This document shows positions 1-8,991 of a stretch of DNA of 64,000 nucleotides, in pieces. Position 1 is the first letter of the stretch; each line of letters starts with the position of its first letter. The position numbers and the translations under genes are program-made. The notes beneath the pieces were generated by a model. That model did not search any database. It had not been told where the DNA came from and saw only the letters and a list, made by a program, of their open reading frames with translations. The stretch comes from an uncultured Winogradskyella sp. (GTDB taxonomy: Bacteria > Bacteroidota > Bacteroidia > Flavobacteriales > Flavobacteriaceae): NCBI GenBank assembly GCA_913055905.1, contig CAJXLB010000001.1, positions 124,001-188,000 on the forward strand, given 5' to 3'.

Positions 1-1418
1 CAGTTGGTTTTGGAGGATCTGTTGGATTATTGGGACCTGCCATTGCGTCTTCCTCTGCGGTAAGTTCTACTCTTGGTGGATTACTGCATACAGATAGAAA
101 AACGCGGAGCTTACTTATAGGTTGTGCAGCAGCTGGTGCCATAGCCTCCATTTTTAAATCACCCATTGCCGCTATTATTTTTGCAATTGAAGTGTTTAGC
201 CTGGATTTAACCTTTGCTTCATTATTGCCTCTTTTAATTGCATCGGTTTCATCCGTTATCACTTCCTATTTTTTTCTGGGTAATAGCGTTTTGTTCGACT
301 TTACGGTAACCGAAAAGTTTGCCATTAAAGACACTTTATTCTACGTGGTCTTAGGCATTGGTACTGGCATAGCTTCCATTTACTTTTCTAAAATTTATTT
401 TTCTATCACGGCACTTTTTAACAAACTAAAATCAGCAAGGCAAAAATTAATCATTGGTGGTCTTGCTATTGGTGTCATGTTATATTTTATTCCACCCCTT
501 TATGGCGAAGGTTTCGGGTTTATCAATGACCTCATGCTAGGCAATGACCTCAATGCTTTAGGAAGTACACCATTTGATGCTTACCTAGACAATATATGGG
601 TTGTCATAGCTCTTTTGATTGGCATTACGATTTTTAAAGCTATTGCCATGACCACGACCTTTGCTGCTGGCGGAACTGGTGGTATTATCATTCCAACCCT
701 TGTTATGGGTAGTGCCTTAGGCAATGTCGTGGCCAAAATCATTAACAACACTGGTTTCGGGTTTTCTGTGTCTGAGGCGAATTTTACACTTATAGGAATG
801 GCGGGACTTATAGCTGGTGTGCTCCATGCACCTTTAACCGCGATTTTTTTAATTGCTGAAATTACCGGAGGCTACGAGTTGTTTGTACCTCTAATGATAA
901 CGGCTTCCATGTCCTTTATTATTAACAAAAACACTTTAGACCACACTATTTACACCAAGGAGCTATTGGAAAAGGGAGCACTTCTAACCCAAGACAAGGA
1001 CAAGAGTGTATTGACCTTAATGAATCTCGATTCTGTTATTGAAAAAGATTTTATTCAGCTCAGACCCGAAATGACCTTAGGTGAGATGTTGCTTAAAGGT
1101 GTAGCAAAATCTAGCCGAAACCTCTTCCCTGTTACGGACAGTAAGAGAAATTTCATTGGCATTATTTTATTGGATGACATCAGGACCGTGATGTTTGACC
1201 AATCCCTGTACAATTCCACAACTGTTGAAACCTTTATGCATAAGCCTCCTGAATACATTCAATATGATAGTGATTCCATGGAGGTTGTGATGAAAAAATT
1301 TCAGGATTCCGGAGCTTGGAACCTCCCGGTAATAAAGGATAAAAAATATTATGGATTCGTCTCTAAATCTAAATTGTTAACAGCTTACCGCCGAGAATTG
1401 ATTAATTTTACATCATGA
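1..1418 (+). CDS. ClC-family chloride channel with C-terminal CBS pair (5' end outside window)
   Basis: The gene is already open at the left edge (frame from base 3), so the N-terminal helices are missing. The visible part starts with the ClC pore motif GFGGSVGLLGP. It continues with the helix region FKSPIAAIIFAIEVF, the inner-pore motif GGTGGIIIP and GYELFVP, which aligns with the chloride-coordinating tyrosine segment of E. coli ClC. About 130 C-terminal residues resemble two CBS domains, which in this family bind nucleotides and gate the pore. The external gating glutamate of the GxEGP motif is leucine here, and the inner proton glutamate position is valine. Family knowledge makes a passive channel more likely than a chloride/proton exchanger, but that is inference. 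The stop overlaps the next start (ATGA), so the two genes are probably co-transcribed. Confidence 0.9.
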   Translation, partial: VGFGGSVGLLGPAIASSSAVSSTLGGLLHTDRKTRSLLIGCAAAGAIASIFKSPIAAIIFAIEVFSLDLTFASLLPLLIASVSSVITSYFFLGNSVLFDFTVTEKFAIKDTLFYVVLGIGTGIASIYFSKIYFSITALFNKLKSARQKLIIGGLAIGVMLYFIPPLYGEGFGFINDLMLGNDLNALGSTPFDAYLDNIWVVIALLIGITIFKAIAMTTTFAAGGTGGIIIPTLVMGSALGNVVAKIINNTGFGFSVSEANFTLIGMAGLIAGVLHAPLTAIFLIAEITGGYELFVPLMITASMSFIINKNTLDHTIYTKELLEKGALLTQDKDKSVLTLMNLDSVIEKDFIQLRPEMTLGEMLLKGVAKSSRNLFPVTDSKRNFIGIILLDDIRTVMFDQSLYNSTTVETFMHKPPEYIQYDSDSMEVVMKKFQDSGAWNLPVIKDKKYYGFVSKSKLLTAYRRELINFTS

Positions 1419-1660
1419 ATTGGATAAAGCAAATAACTATTATAGCGTTTATTGCCGCCTTGGCGAGCATTGTGAGTGGCTATATATTAGAGGTTGAGTA
1501 CAGCCAAAAACTAATTGGTTTTGGTGTGGCAGGACTATTTTTTGTTGTATTTCCATTATTCTCATACTACCGCTGGAAAGACAAAAGTTTTAAGGATTAC
1601 ATGCTTACTCAAGAAAATCTGGACAAAATGCGCGAATCCCAAAAAGAGAAAAAGTTTTAA
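1415..1660 (+). CDS. small two-helix membrane protein, unknown function
   Basis: This encodes 81 residues with two predicted transmembrane helices (about residues 7-25 and 32-51), then a charged cytoplasmic tail rich in Lys, Glu and Gln. It overlaps the ClC gene by 4 bp in the ATGA arrangement, which implies translational coupling. I recognise no family. An accessory role for the channel is possible from position only. Its length, coupling and codon use look like a real gene. Confidence 0.7.
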   Translation: MNWIKQITIIAFIAALASIVSGYILEVEYSQKLIGFGVAGLFFVVFPLFSYYRWKDKSFKDYMLTQENLDKMRESQKEKKF

Positions 1661-1777
1661 TAGTCCTCTCTTTCGGTTAGCTATAAATTTTTGTTTTTTA
1701 AGCCTTTAAGAGGCTGCAAAATTTGCCACAATATTAAAATAATACAATTTCTTAACAATAGACTGTATTAAATAGTA

Positions 1778-1785
1778 TACCTTTG
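1778..1785 (+). promoter_or_regulatory. Bacteroidota -7 box for the cold-shock gene
   Basis: TACCTTTG fits the TAnnTTTG consensus exactly and lies 25 bp before the ATG, giving a very short leader. No clear TTG -33 element is visible at the usual distance. Confidence 0.55.
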
Positions 1786-1810
1786 TGCTTTAATTTTTTA
1801 TTTATTTACA

Positions 1811-2002
1811 ATGACTGGAACAGTTAAATTTTTCAATGACTCCAAAGGGTTTGGTTTCATTACAAACGAAGAAACAGGAAAAGACATCTTCGTACACGTA
1901 TCTAATCTAAATGGTTTAGAGTTGCGTGAAGGCGATAATGTTGAGTACACAGAAGAAGAAGGACGCAAAGGAATGGTTGCTGCTAATGTAAGCATCCTTT
2001 AA
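1811..2002 (+). CDS. cold-shock domain protein (CspA family)
   Basis: A 63-residue single cold-shock domain that binds single-stranded nucleic acid. RNP1 is visible as KGFGFI and RNP2 as DIFVHVS, and the start MTGTVKFFN is typical. The leader predicted from the -7 box is only about 20 nt, unlike the long thermosensing 5'UTR of E. coli cspA. The gene is monocistronic, with a strong hairpin terminator directly after it. Size and motifs fit the family fully. Confidence 0.95.
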   Translation: MTGTVKFFNDSKGFGFITNEETGKDIFVHVSNLNGLELREGDNVEYTEEEGRKGMVAANVSIL

Positions 2003-2023
2003 GATATACTTTATTGAAGTTTC

Positions 2024-2055
2024 AACGCCTAGCACAGAGCTAGGCGTTTTTTTTT
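2024..2055 (+). terminator. rho-independent terminator of the cold-shock gene
   Basis: Perfect stem AACGCCTAGC / GCTAGGCGTT with a 5-base loop, followed by nine T. It also separates csp from the convergent tadA. Confidence 0.9.
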
Positions 2056-2058
2056 GAC

Positions 2059-2508
2059 TTAATTTAAATTCCTTTTCTGAATAAAAAATCGACGCATTAA
2101 TTCAGATGCTTCATCTGCCATTACGCCTTCTATAACCTTGGTTTTAGGATGCAGCTGCGTTCCCATGGCCCTGAAACCTCTGGTCTGGTCTGAAGCACCA
2201 AAAACCAATTTATCAATCTGACTCCAATATAGCGCACCAGCACACATTTGGCAGGGTTCTAAAGTAACGTATAGGGTGCAATTATAAAGATATTTACCTC
2301 CTAAGAAATTAGAAGCTGAAGTTATTGCTTGCATTTCGGCATGTGCCGTTACGTCATTCAACAACTCTGTTAAATTATGGCTTCTGGCAATAATCCTATC
2401 TTCAACCACAATAACTGCGCCCACAGGAACTTCACCTTTTTCAAAAGCGGCTTCAGCTTCCTCAAGTGCTTTTCGCATAAAATAATTGTCGTCGTAGGGT
2501 CTAATCAT
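2059..2508 (-). CDS. tadA: tRNA-specific adenosine deaminase TadA
   Basis: A 149-residue zinc deaminase of the cytidine deaminase fold that converts A34 to inosine in tRNA-Arg(ACG). The zinc and catalytic motifs are TAHAEMQA (His ligand and catalytic Glu) and EPCQMCAGAL (two Cys ligands). The length is normal for TadA. The C-terminus MRRFFIQKRNLN fits the RNA-binding tail. A second deaminase at 30.3 kb is of the dCMP type, so the two should not be confused. It lies 18 bp downstream of the M36 protease gene on the same strand and may share its transcript. Confidence 0.93.
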   Translation of the reverse strand: MIRPYDDNYFMRKALEEAEAAFEKGEVPVGAVIVVEDRIIARSHNLTELLNDVTAHAEMQAITSASNFLGGKYLYNCTLYVTLEPCQMCAGALYWSQIDKLVFGASDQTRGFRAMGTQLHPKTKVIEGVMADEASELMRRFFIQKRNLN

Positions 2509-2526
2509 ACGAGACTAATATAGCAC

Positions 2527-5181
2527 TTAGTTCTTAACGATTTTATGGTTATACGTAAATTTATCGCCAGTAATGGTTAAAATATAAAGCCCTGAATTTA
2601 GATTCGACGTATTAATTGAAAGCGTGTCAAATAAGTTATCGTTCGATGCATAGACAACTCGTCCATTAATATCCGTTAGTTTTATACTAACATCGCCAAG
2701 ACTCTGTTTGGTCTCAATAAATAGTTCCGTTTGCGTTGGATTTGGGTAAACACTTAAATTTTGGGCCTCAAATTCTTCAACACTCAAACTAGAGCAATTT
2801 GCTAAAGTAGGGTCATCACTTGGAGGTAGGGAAAAATCTTCAATCTGATCTGCACGGTCAAGTGACGAACCTTGCTGGGCATTAAAACCAAGTCCTCGTG
2901 CTGCGAAAACTTCCCAGATCATACATTGATCGGCTCCGCCAGTGGTTGCCAAATCTGCAGCTAAAAGCGCATCTCTACCATCGACAAAACCAGGTTGACA
3001 AGGCTGCAGTTTTAAACCATCAATAACCAATTGCATGATGCGATTATTCCCTCCGGTACCATTATACAAGTCTGAATCAAAGCCATACTTATCTATATAG
3101 GCCCAAGTTAAATCCCAAAGTATGGTTGCCCAGACAAATCCGATGCCATGAGGCTGAGCCAAGACGTTAGAGTCATCGTAGGTCGCTGGATTAATACCAA
3201 AATCGGTACTGTAACGAGCAGGTCTTATACCACCTCCTGTAGTTGGTTGGCTTATGGCAAATGTACCTATGCCTCTACCATCTTCAGGTAAATCATTCTC
3301 GGTCATTGTAATTATCAATCCAAACCAATCTGACCAACCTTCACCCATCTGTTCATCATTGAACAAGCAATTGGCTACTTGAGGGCCTCCCGCAAGTCTG
3401 TTTGAAATTCCATGGCCATACTCATGCGCTATAATAACATTATCAAAGTCACCATCAATAAACCCTGTTAGGTCAGGCCCTTGTAATGACGCGTTTATTG
3501 TTTGACCGGAATTCAAATTAGAAATTAAAAGGTTTCCTATAGCTTGAGTAATCATCATTGATGGAATAGTAACAGCATCTCCGTCGGCTCCAGGTCCCAT
3601 TACTATTGGTGCCGCAGGTTCATTATTAACAACAATAGCTCCAATCGCCCCAGCATTTTGAACAGCCAAAACCTTTGTTCCAAACTGACAATTCCCTCGC
3701 GTAAGAACAGCAATCTTACCATTTAAAGCCCCAGCATTTAAGATGATATCACAGGCGTCATTAGGATCTCCGATAGGGTCAATCACTAAAGCCAATTCTC
3801 CCGTGACAGGGACTGTTGGCGATAAATCGGCACCAAATCCAGCGCCTACACCAGGATATTCGCCAGTAAGGTTTCCGTTTAAGATAGTTAGTCTATCGCC
3901 AGCATTGCCACCTCCTGGAGGCGACCATAAAAACATTTGCATTCTAGGATTGGAGCCATCTGGAGGCGTACCAAAATTAGCGTTGTTAAAGCCACTACCA
4001 TCTTGAGCATCTGCTAGTACAAAGTCATTTCCAAGTCCTAATCCTGTGAGATAGTTGGTCTCCTGAAAATTCCCAGATTCTTCATCAAAACCATAGGCAT
4101 ACCAAATATCATGCATCATATTATTGACGTAAAATAAATTGGTAATAGCGGCATCTTGGTAATCTAATGGTGACATGTTGAAATCTATAGGATAATCAAA
4201 CACCAAGGACTGCCCACCATCTGGAGAATACCCAATGCCTCCTTGCTCGTTAAAACCATCTACATCTTCCTTAGCCAAAACATTATTACCTCGTGTTATG
4301 GTATGTTCTGGTCCTAAAATACCATCAGTGTCATGCCATCCAAAAGGTGAAGCCACCGTACTGGCAGGACTGGTTACAATTTGTCTTGTACCGTGATTTG
4401 GACTTTCTACCGGTAAAGGAAATACATTATAACGAGAACCATCTACCATTTCTGGCATGGATGAATATGCTCTTGTAAACAAGTCAATATTAAAATCTTC
4501 TGCGTGGTGATGCGACAAAGCGTCTTCACCCTTATGATCAAAATTGCAGGTCAGGATCAAGTCGTTCGCTTCAATAACGGTTCCACTTATGGCATCTATC
4601 CGCACGCTCCACCAATTAGAATTATCGCGTTTGTAAATAAGTAAATCCCAAGCTAGAGTTAAGGTATCTTCCGTTGAAACAAACACCAATTCTACAGGGA
4701 TGTCTTGAGCAGAAATTCCAGCATTGTTAAAAACAAATCGTTTACCTACCAACTCTAATTGTTCTAGTGATGCCACCTGCCCTAATCTAAAATGCTCCGC
4801 AGCAGCTACAATAGCTTCCTCAGGAGAAACCGCTGGTGAGGTGGAATTAATTTTTTCATCTACATTTCCAATAAAGCGATTGGCAAAATAAAATACTTTG
4901 CCATCTTTTATGGCAGCACTAGAAATCGCATTGAAAATCTTAATATTCTGATGTGCTTGATTGATATAGTAATGGTTAATCTCTGTACTACGTGAGTACG
5001 ATTCACTCAATAGCAAGAGATTGCTAATATCGCTCTCGTTTAAGTTATATTGTTCTTTATTTGTATCTAAGTAGTTTAGAACTAAGTCACCGTATTGTGC
5101 ATCTTGTAAGGATGTTTGGGCCGATAGACCAAGAGTGGCAAAGGCCATAAAAATAGCGCAAAGGCGTAGTAATCTTTTCAT
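2527..5181 (-). CDS. secreted M36 (fungalysin-type) metalloprotease with PA and T9SS sorting domains
   Basis: An 884-residue secreted protease. Order: signal peptide (residues 1-22, ending FATLGLSAQ), FTP-like propeptide (about 70-210), M36 catalytic domain split by a PA domain (about 470-560, with the CQFGTKVLAVQNAGAIG segment), then the zinc site HEYGHGISNR near residue 585 with downstream GEGWSDW. The C-terminal 75 residues (SVYPNPTQTELFIE to the end) are a type A T9SS sorting domain, so the protein should be exported through the type IX system and anchored or released at the surface. All catalytic signatures are intact. It probably degrades external protein for nutrition. Confidence 0.93.
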   Translation of the reverse strand: MKRLLRLCAIFMAFATLGLSAQTSLQDAQYGDLVLNYLDTNKEQYNLNESDISNLLLLSESYSRSTEINHYYINQAHQNIKIFNAISSAAIKDGKVFYFANRFIGNVDEKINSTSPAVSPEEAIVAAAEHFRLGQVASLEQLELVGKRFVFNNAGISAQDIPVELVFVSTEDTLTLAWDLLIYKRDNSNWWSVRIDAISGTVIEANDLILTCNFDHKGEDALSHHHAEDFNIDLFTRAYSSMPEMVDGSRYNVFPLPVESPNHGTRQIVTSPASTVASPFGWHDTDGILGPEHTITRGNNVLAKEDVDGFNEQGGIGYSPDGGQSLVFDYPIDFNMSPLDYQDAAITNLFYVNNMMHDIWYAYGFDEESGNFQETNYLTGLGLGNDFVLADAQDGSGFNNANFGTPPDGSNPRMQMFLWSPPGGGNAGDRLTILNGNLTGEYPGVGAGFGADLSPTVPVTGELALVIDPIGDPNDACDIILNAGALNGKIAVLTRGNCQFGTKVLAVQNAGAIGAIVVNNEPAAPIVMGPGADGDAVTIPSMMITQAIGNLLISNLNSGQTINASLQGPDLTGFIDGDFDNVIIAHEYGHGISNRLAGGPQVANCLFNDEQMGEGWSDWFGLIITMTENDLPEDGRGIGTFAISQPTTGGGIRPARYSTDFGINPATYDDSNVLAQPHGIGFVWATILWDLTWAYIDKYGFDSDLYNGTGGNNRIMQLVIDGLKLQPCQPGFVDGRDALLAADLATTGGADQCMIWEVFAARGLGFNAQQGSSLDRADQIEDFSLPPSDDPTLANCSSLSVEEFEAQNLSVYPNPTQTELFIETKQSLGDVSIKLTDINGRVVYASNDNLFDTLSINTSNLNSGLYILTITGDKFTYNHKIVKN

Positions 5182-5236
5182 CGTAGAGAATAGTTAAAGT
5201 GAAATATACATCTGTTGTGATGTAAGCAATTTTTCT

Positions 5237-5244
5237 CAAAAATA
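5237..5244 (-). promoter_or_regulatory. -7 box for the M36 protease
   Basis: On the minus strand this reads TATTTTTG, an exact TAnnTTTG match 56 bp before the protease start. I could not identify a -33 TTG at the standard distance. Confidence 0.45.
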
Positions 5245-5410
5245 CGGAATAGCCTTAAATTTTAAAAACTGTGCAAAATTTTAACTTTTTTGGGCCCTCA
5301 TCTTCAAAAAAGCTAGATGAAATACCTCACATGACCTTATCCTGAATTTCTCAGGATATTTCATTACAGCGCCACAAGGTGTAATGTTCAAAGATATCAT
5401 GTATTTTTAC

Positions 5411-7198
5411 ATGGTGAAAAACGGTTTACTTAACAATATTGAAACACCAGAAGATTTAAGGTGTTTAAAGACCTCACAGCTCAATCAACTTGCTAAAGAG
5501 CTTAGGGAGTTTATCATCTCCATTGTTTCGGTAAAAGAAGGTCATCTAGGTGCAAGTCTTGGGGTGATAGAATTGACCATTGCCATTCATTATGTTTTTA
5601 ACACACCTAAGGACCTACTCATTTGGGATGTGGGTCATCAAGCCTATGGTCACAAAATACTTACTGGCCGAAAAAATGAATTTCATACCAACCGTCAACT
5701 ACACGGTTTAAGTGGTTTCCCTAAACGCTCAGAGAGTGTTTATGACACTTTTGGTGTTGGCCACTCCTCTACCTCAATTTCTGCAGCATTGGGTATGGCC
5801 ATAGCTTCTAAGCTAAAAGGTGAAAACCGACAACATATTGCCGTTATTGGTGATGCTTCCATTGCTAGCGGAATGGCATTTGAAGCCATGAACCATGCTG
5901 GCGTTACAAATACCAACCTATTGATTATCCTCAATGATAATGCCATTGGCATAGACCCAAGTGTTGGTGCCTTAAAAGAATACCTTACTAACGTAAAACA
6001 GGGTACACAACAGCGCGAGAATATTTTTGAAGCATTAAATTTTGAATATTCAGGTCCCATAGATGGGCACGACCTAAAGGCTTTAATTACGGAATTAGAA
6101 CGACTTAAAAATATTGATGGTCCAAAATTTCTCCATATTATTACCACCAAAGGCAAAGGCCTAAAATCTGCCGAAGAAAATCAGGTGGTCTATCACGCAC
6201 CAGGCAAATTCGATGCGAAAACCGGGAAACTAGCTTCGGTTTCAACAAAAGATGGCCCTCCAAAATATCAGGATGTCTTTGGGCACACCATCGTAGAACT
6301 GGCCGAAAAGAATGACAAAATCATTGGTATTACGCCAGCCATGCCTACCGGAAGTTCCCTGAAATATATGATGGCTAGATTTCCAGAACGTGCGTTTGAT
6401 GTGGGAATCGCAGAGCAGCATGCCGTCACATTAGCTGCAGGTATGGCCACACAAGGCCTCATTCCTTTTTGTAACATTTATTCTACCTTCTTACAGCGCG
6501 CCTATGATCAGGTAATCCATGATGTGGCTTTACAGAAACTTCCTGTTATATTCTGTTTGGATAGGGCAGGTTTGGTCGGTCAAGACGGCGCTACACATCA
6601 CGGTGTCTTCGATTTGGCGTTTCTTAACTGTATTCCTAACCTCACAATTTTTGCTCCAAGAAATGAAATTGAATTACGGAATATCATGTACACAGCACAA
6701 TTGGGACTAGAATTGCCTTTGGCCATACGATATCCAAGAGGTCGTGGCCATATTACAGCATGGCAAAAACCGTTTTCCACCATACCATTTGGTAAGGGTG
6801 AGCGCTTAAAAGAAGGGCATGACCTTGCGGTTATTAGCATAGGAACCATGGCGCACACGGTAAGCGATGCCATAGCAAAATCTGAATATGCTGATGCCAT
6901 TGGACATTATGATATAAGATTTCTCAAACCTCTTGACGAAACCTTACTTCATTATATTTTTAAAAGGTACAAACATATTGTTACCGTTGAAGATGGTACG
7001 ATAATAGGAGGTCTTGGCAGCTCTGTAACTACCTTTTCAAATACTCATGAATATCCACAATCCATTACAGTATTAGGCATTGAAGACAAATTTGTACAGC
7101 ACGGCACTACGCTAGAGTTAATGGAACTCCAAGGATTGGATGCACTGTCGTTGCAATCCAAACTCGATGCGTTAATCCTCCGTCTCAATAACGGCTAG
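5411..7198 (+). CDS. dxs: 1-deoxy-D-xylulose-5-phosphate synthase
   Basis: About 595 residues. It is a thiamine-diphosphate enzyme making DXP from pyruvate and glyceraldehyde 3-phosphate, the first step of the MEP isoprenoid pathway. Visible are GHLGASLGVIELTIAIHYVF, WDVGHQAYGHKILTGR, the ThDP-binding segment GDASIASGMAFEAMNHAG ending in LNDN, the pyrimidine-domain motif DVGIAEQHAVTLAAG and DRAGLVGQDGATHHG. I start at the ATG at 5411 (MVKNGLLNNIETPEDLR). An upstream in-frame ATG at 5384 adds nine unconvincing residues. The usual GDG of the cofactor motif is GDA here. Stand-alone transcription; the 3' end overlaps a small convergent ORF. Confidence 0.95.
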   Translation: MVKNGLLNNIETPEDLRCLKTSQLNQLAKELREFIISIVSVKEGHLGASLGVIELTIAIHYVFNTPKDLLIWDVGHQAYGHKILTGRKNEFHTNRQLHGLSGFPKRSESVYDTFGVGHSSTSISAALGMAIASKLKGENRQHIAVIGDASIASGMAFEAMNHAGVTNTNLLIILNDNAIGIDPSVGALKEYLTNVKQGTQQRENIFEALNFEYSGPIDGHDLKALITELERLKNIDGPKFLHIITTKGKGLKSAEENQVVYHAPGKFDAKTGKLASVSTKDGPPKYQDVFGHTIVELAEKNDKIIGITPAMPTGSSLKYMMARFPERAFDVGIAEQHAVTLAAGMATQGLIPFCNIYSTFLQRAYDQVIHDVALQKLPVIFCLDRAGLVGQDGATHHGVFDLAFLNCIPNLTIFAPRNEIELRNIMYTAQLGLELPLAIRYPRGRGHITAWQKPFSTIPFGKGERLKEGHDLAVISIGTMAHTVSDAIAKSEYADAIGHYDIRFLKPLDETLLHYIFKRYKHIVTVEDGTIIGGLGSSVTTFSNTHEYPQSITVLGIEDKFVQHGTTLELMELQGLDALSLQSKLDALILRLNNG

Positions 7199-7339
7199 GC
7201 CTGTAGATTGGGTATCCTTTTGATTAAATTCTGTAGCTGTTTCATCCTGACTTTTTGGAGATGAAATATCATCTAACACAATTAAGCAGGTGACGACAAC
7301 CAAAAAAATGACTAAGCCTCCGAGTATATTATTTCTCAT
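7172..7339 (-). CDS. 55-residue single-helix membrane protein
   Basis: Reading the minus strand from the ATG at 7339 gives MRNNILGGLVIFLVVVTCLI, then VLDDISSPKSQDETATEF and an acidic polar tail, ending at TAA. That is one N-terminal transmembrane helix and a hydrophilic tail, a common small-membrane-protein layout. It follows dgt on the same strand after about 80 bp, and its last 27 nt overlap the 3' end of dxs. No family is recognised. There is no obvious Shine-Dalgarno site, which is normal for this phylum. Confidence 0.5.
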   Translation of the reverse strand: MRNNILGGLVIFLVVVTCLIVLDDISSPKSQDETATEFNQKDTQSTGLAVIETED

Positions 7340-7420
7340 AAGTAGGTGGTTTTAGGGCTAAATTCACTTCTAAATACGCTAATTAAACGATAAAAACCAA
7401 AAATAATCGATGAAATGCAT

Positions 7421-8761
7421 TTAGTAAATCTGCCCTTTCAACTTTTGATGCAGCATCAAAGCATTAGAATCCGATAACGACGCCACAAAGCGGCAGACGC
7501 TCAATAAATTATCGTATAACGACTCTTGGCCTAAATGAAATGAAGATGGCAATAATTGGATTAGCAGCTTGTCATAATGTGATAAGCTATTGTTAAAGCA
7601 GTTATAAGCTACAGTGCCATAACGCTCAAGTAAATGATTTAAAATTTCATAACCTGAAATTTCTTTTTGCACCACCTCTTGAGAGTTATATACGTTCTTT
7701 ATACTCAATGTTATGATATCCTGGATTTGCGCCTTGTATTTGGAGGCGTCTAGAAGTGCGGTGTCAAAGGTGCCATTGAGTATAGCATCCTCATTGGCCA
7801 TAAAAATTTCGGCAGCTTCGTCTATTAAAGTACCTATGGCAAGAGCTCTAAGGTAGCTTATACGATCTTGTTTAGATGTAAGCGCATTATAATTCTTGGT
7901 CTGGATACGATCTCTTACCAAGTTGATTAAATATTCCAAAGCGTAATCTTCTTCGATAAGGCCCAAATTAATACCATCCTCAAAATCTATTATAGTGTAA
8001 CAGATATCATCAGCCGCCTCAACCAAAAAAGCCAAAGGATGCCTATGAAAACGAAGGTCTTCTGCACTGCGTTTTGGCAAACCAAGTTCCTGGGCGATGT
8101 CTACAAACATGGACTTTTCGGATTGAAAAAACCCATACTTTTTATCGGCGATATGCGTACTTGGTTTTTTAGGAAGGGATTCCTTCGGGTATTTCATAAA
8201 AGCCCCTAAGGTGGCATAGCTCAATCGAAGTCCGCCCGAACGGCCTTCTCTACTTTGCGCCAAGATATGAAACCCATTGGCATTACCTTCAAAATCACAT
8301 AAGTCTTGGTATTGCTTATCCGTTAATACTTCGGAATAACGGCTTCCTGGTCCGTTTTTAAAGAACGACCCTATAGCCTTTTCCCCAGAATGACCAAAGG
8401 GAGGGTTTCCTATATCGTGCGCTAAAGCTGCGGCTGCCACAATAGCTCCAAAATCGTTTAAAGTATAGCCATGAATTTCTGCGAGATGTGGATGCTTTTC
8501 TAAAAGTCGTTGCCCTACCTTTCTTCCTAAAGAACGTCCTACGACGCTGACCTCTAGGCTATGCGTAAGCCTGGTATGAACAAAATCTGTTTTTGATAAA
8601 GGAATGACTTGGGTTTTATCCTGTAAACTTCTAAACTCCGCACTAAAAATTATACGGTCATAATCCACCTCAAAGCCCAAACGGGTTTCGTCCTGCTCTT
8701 TTCTTAAGCGCTTAAAATTATCGCCATATCGTTTAAGTGAAAGTAATTGCTCCCAATTCAT
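7421..8761 (-). CDS. dgt: deoxyguanosinetriphosphate triphosphohydrolase-like HD protein
   Basis: About 446 residues from the ATG at 8761 (MNWEQLLSLKRYGDNFKR). An in-frame ATG eight codons upstream at 8785 is possible, but the extra residues MRLGKIDG look unconserved. HD-domain metal ligands are visible: TRLTHSLEVSVVGRSLG (H), AALAHDIGNPPFGHSGE (HD) and the later VEAADDICYTIIDFEDG (D). The family hydrolyses dNTPs to deoxynucleosides and triphosphate and controls dNTP pools, which suits a chromosome region also carrying nrdAB and a dCMP deaminase. Confidence 0.9.
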   Translation of the reverse strand: MNWEQLLSLKRYGDNFKRLRKEQDETRLGFEVDYDRIIFSAEFRSLQDKTQVIPLSKTDFVHTRLTHSLEVSVVGRSLGRKVGQRLLEKHPHLAEIHGYTLNDFGAIVAAAALAHDIGNPPFGHSGEKAIGSFFKNGPGSRYSEVLTDKQYQDLCDFEGNANGFHILAQSREGRSGGLRLSYATLGAFMKYPKESLPKKPSTHIADKKYGFFQSEKSMFVDIAQELGLPKRSAEDLRFHRHPLAFLVEAADDICYTIIDFEDGINLGLIEEDYALEYLINLVRDRIQTKNYNALTSKQDRISYLRALAIGTLIDEAAEIFMANEDAILNGTFDTALLDASKYKAQIQDIITLSIKNVYNSQEVVQKEISGYEILNHLLERYGTVAYNCFNNSLSHYDKLLIQLLPSSFHLGQESLYDNLLSVCRFVASLSDSNALMLHQKLKGQIY

Positions 8762-8879
8762 ACCATCTATTTTACCGAGTCGCAAGATAGAGAAATTGAC
8801 CCTTAATCAGTTACCCTTGCCAAATGAAAATAGAACATTTTTTGATGTTAACTCAGTGTTTTCTGCAGGCCCCTGTTTC

Positions 8880-8968
8880 GTAACACTTAGATAACACCCG
8901 GCTAACTTTTTAATTACAAATGTTTAATTTTTGTTTAACCTGTTTGCCTCCTAATCGCAGTTTCTTTG
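8880..8968 (+). promoter_or_regulatory. phased 11-bp PhoB/PhoP-like box array and promoter of the TonB receptor
   Basis: Units GTAACA, ATAACA, CTAACT, ATTACA, TTAATT and TTAACC begin at 8880, 8891, 8902, 8913, 8924 and 8935, exactly 11 bp apart. Five of six keep the AC dinucleotide in phase. A -7-like element TTTCTTTG lies at 8961-8968, just before the ATG at 8992. The spacing matches the known E. coli Pho box (11-bp units) and the B. subtilis PhoP site (TTAACA-like hexamers with about 5-bp spacers). Assignment to a flavobacterial PhoB is inference. Confidence 0.6.
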
Positions 8969-8991
8969 CATCATTAAATATAATTGATTTT

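Noticed and set aside
8920-8991. Longer N-terminus for the first TonB receptor
   Set aside because: The extra 24 residues start inside the phased repeats and upstream of the probable -7 box, and they hide the natural signal peptide that begins at 8992.
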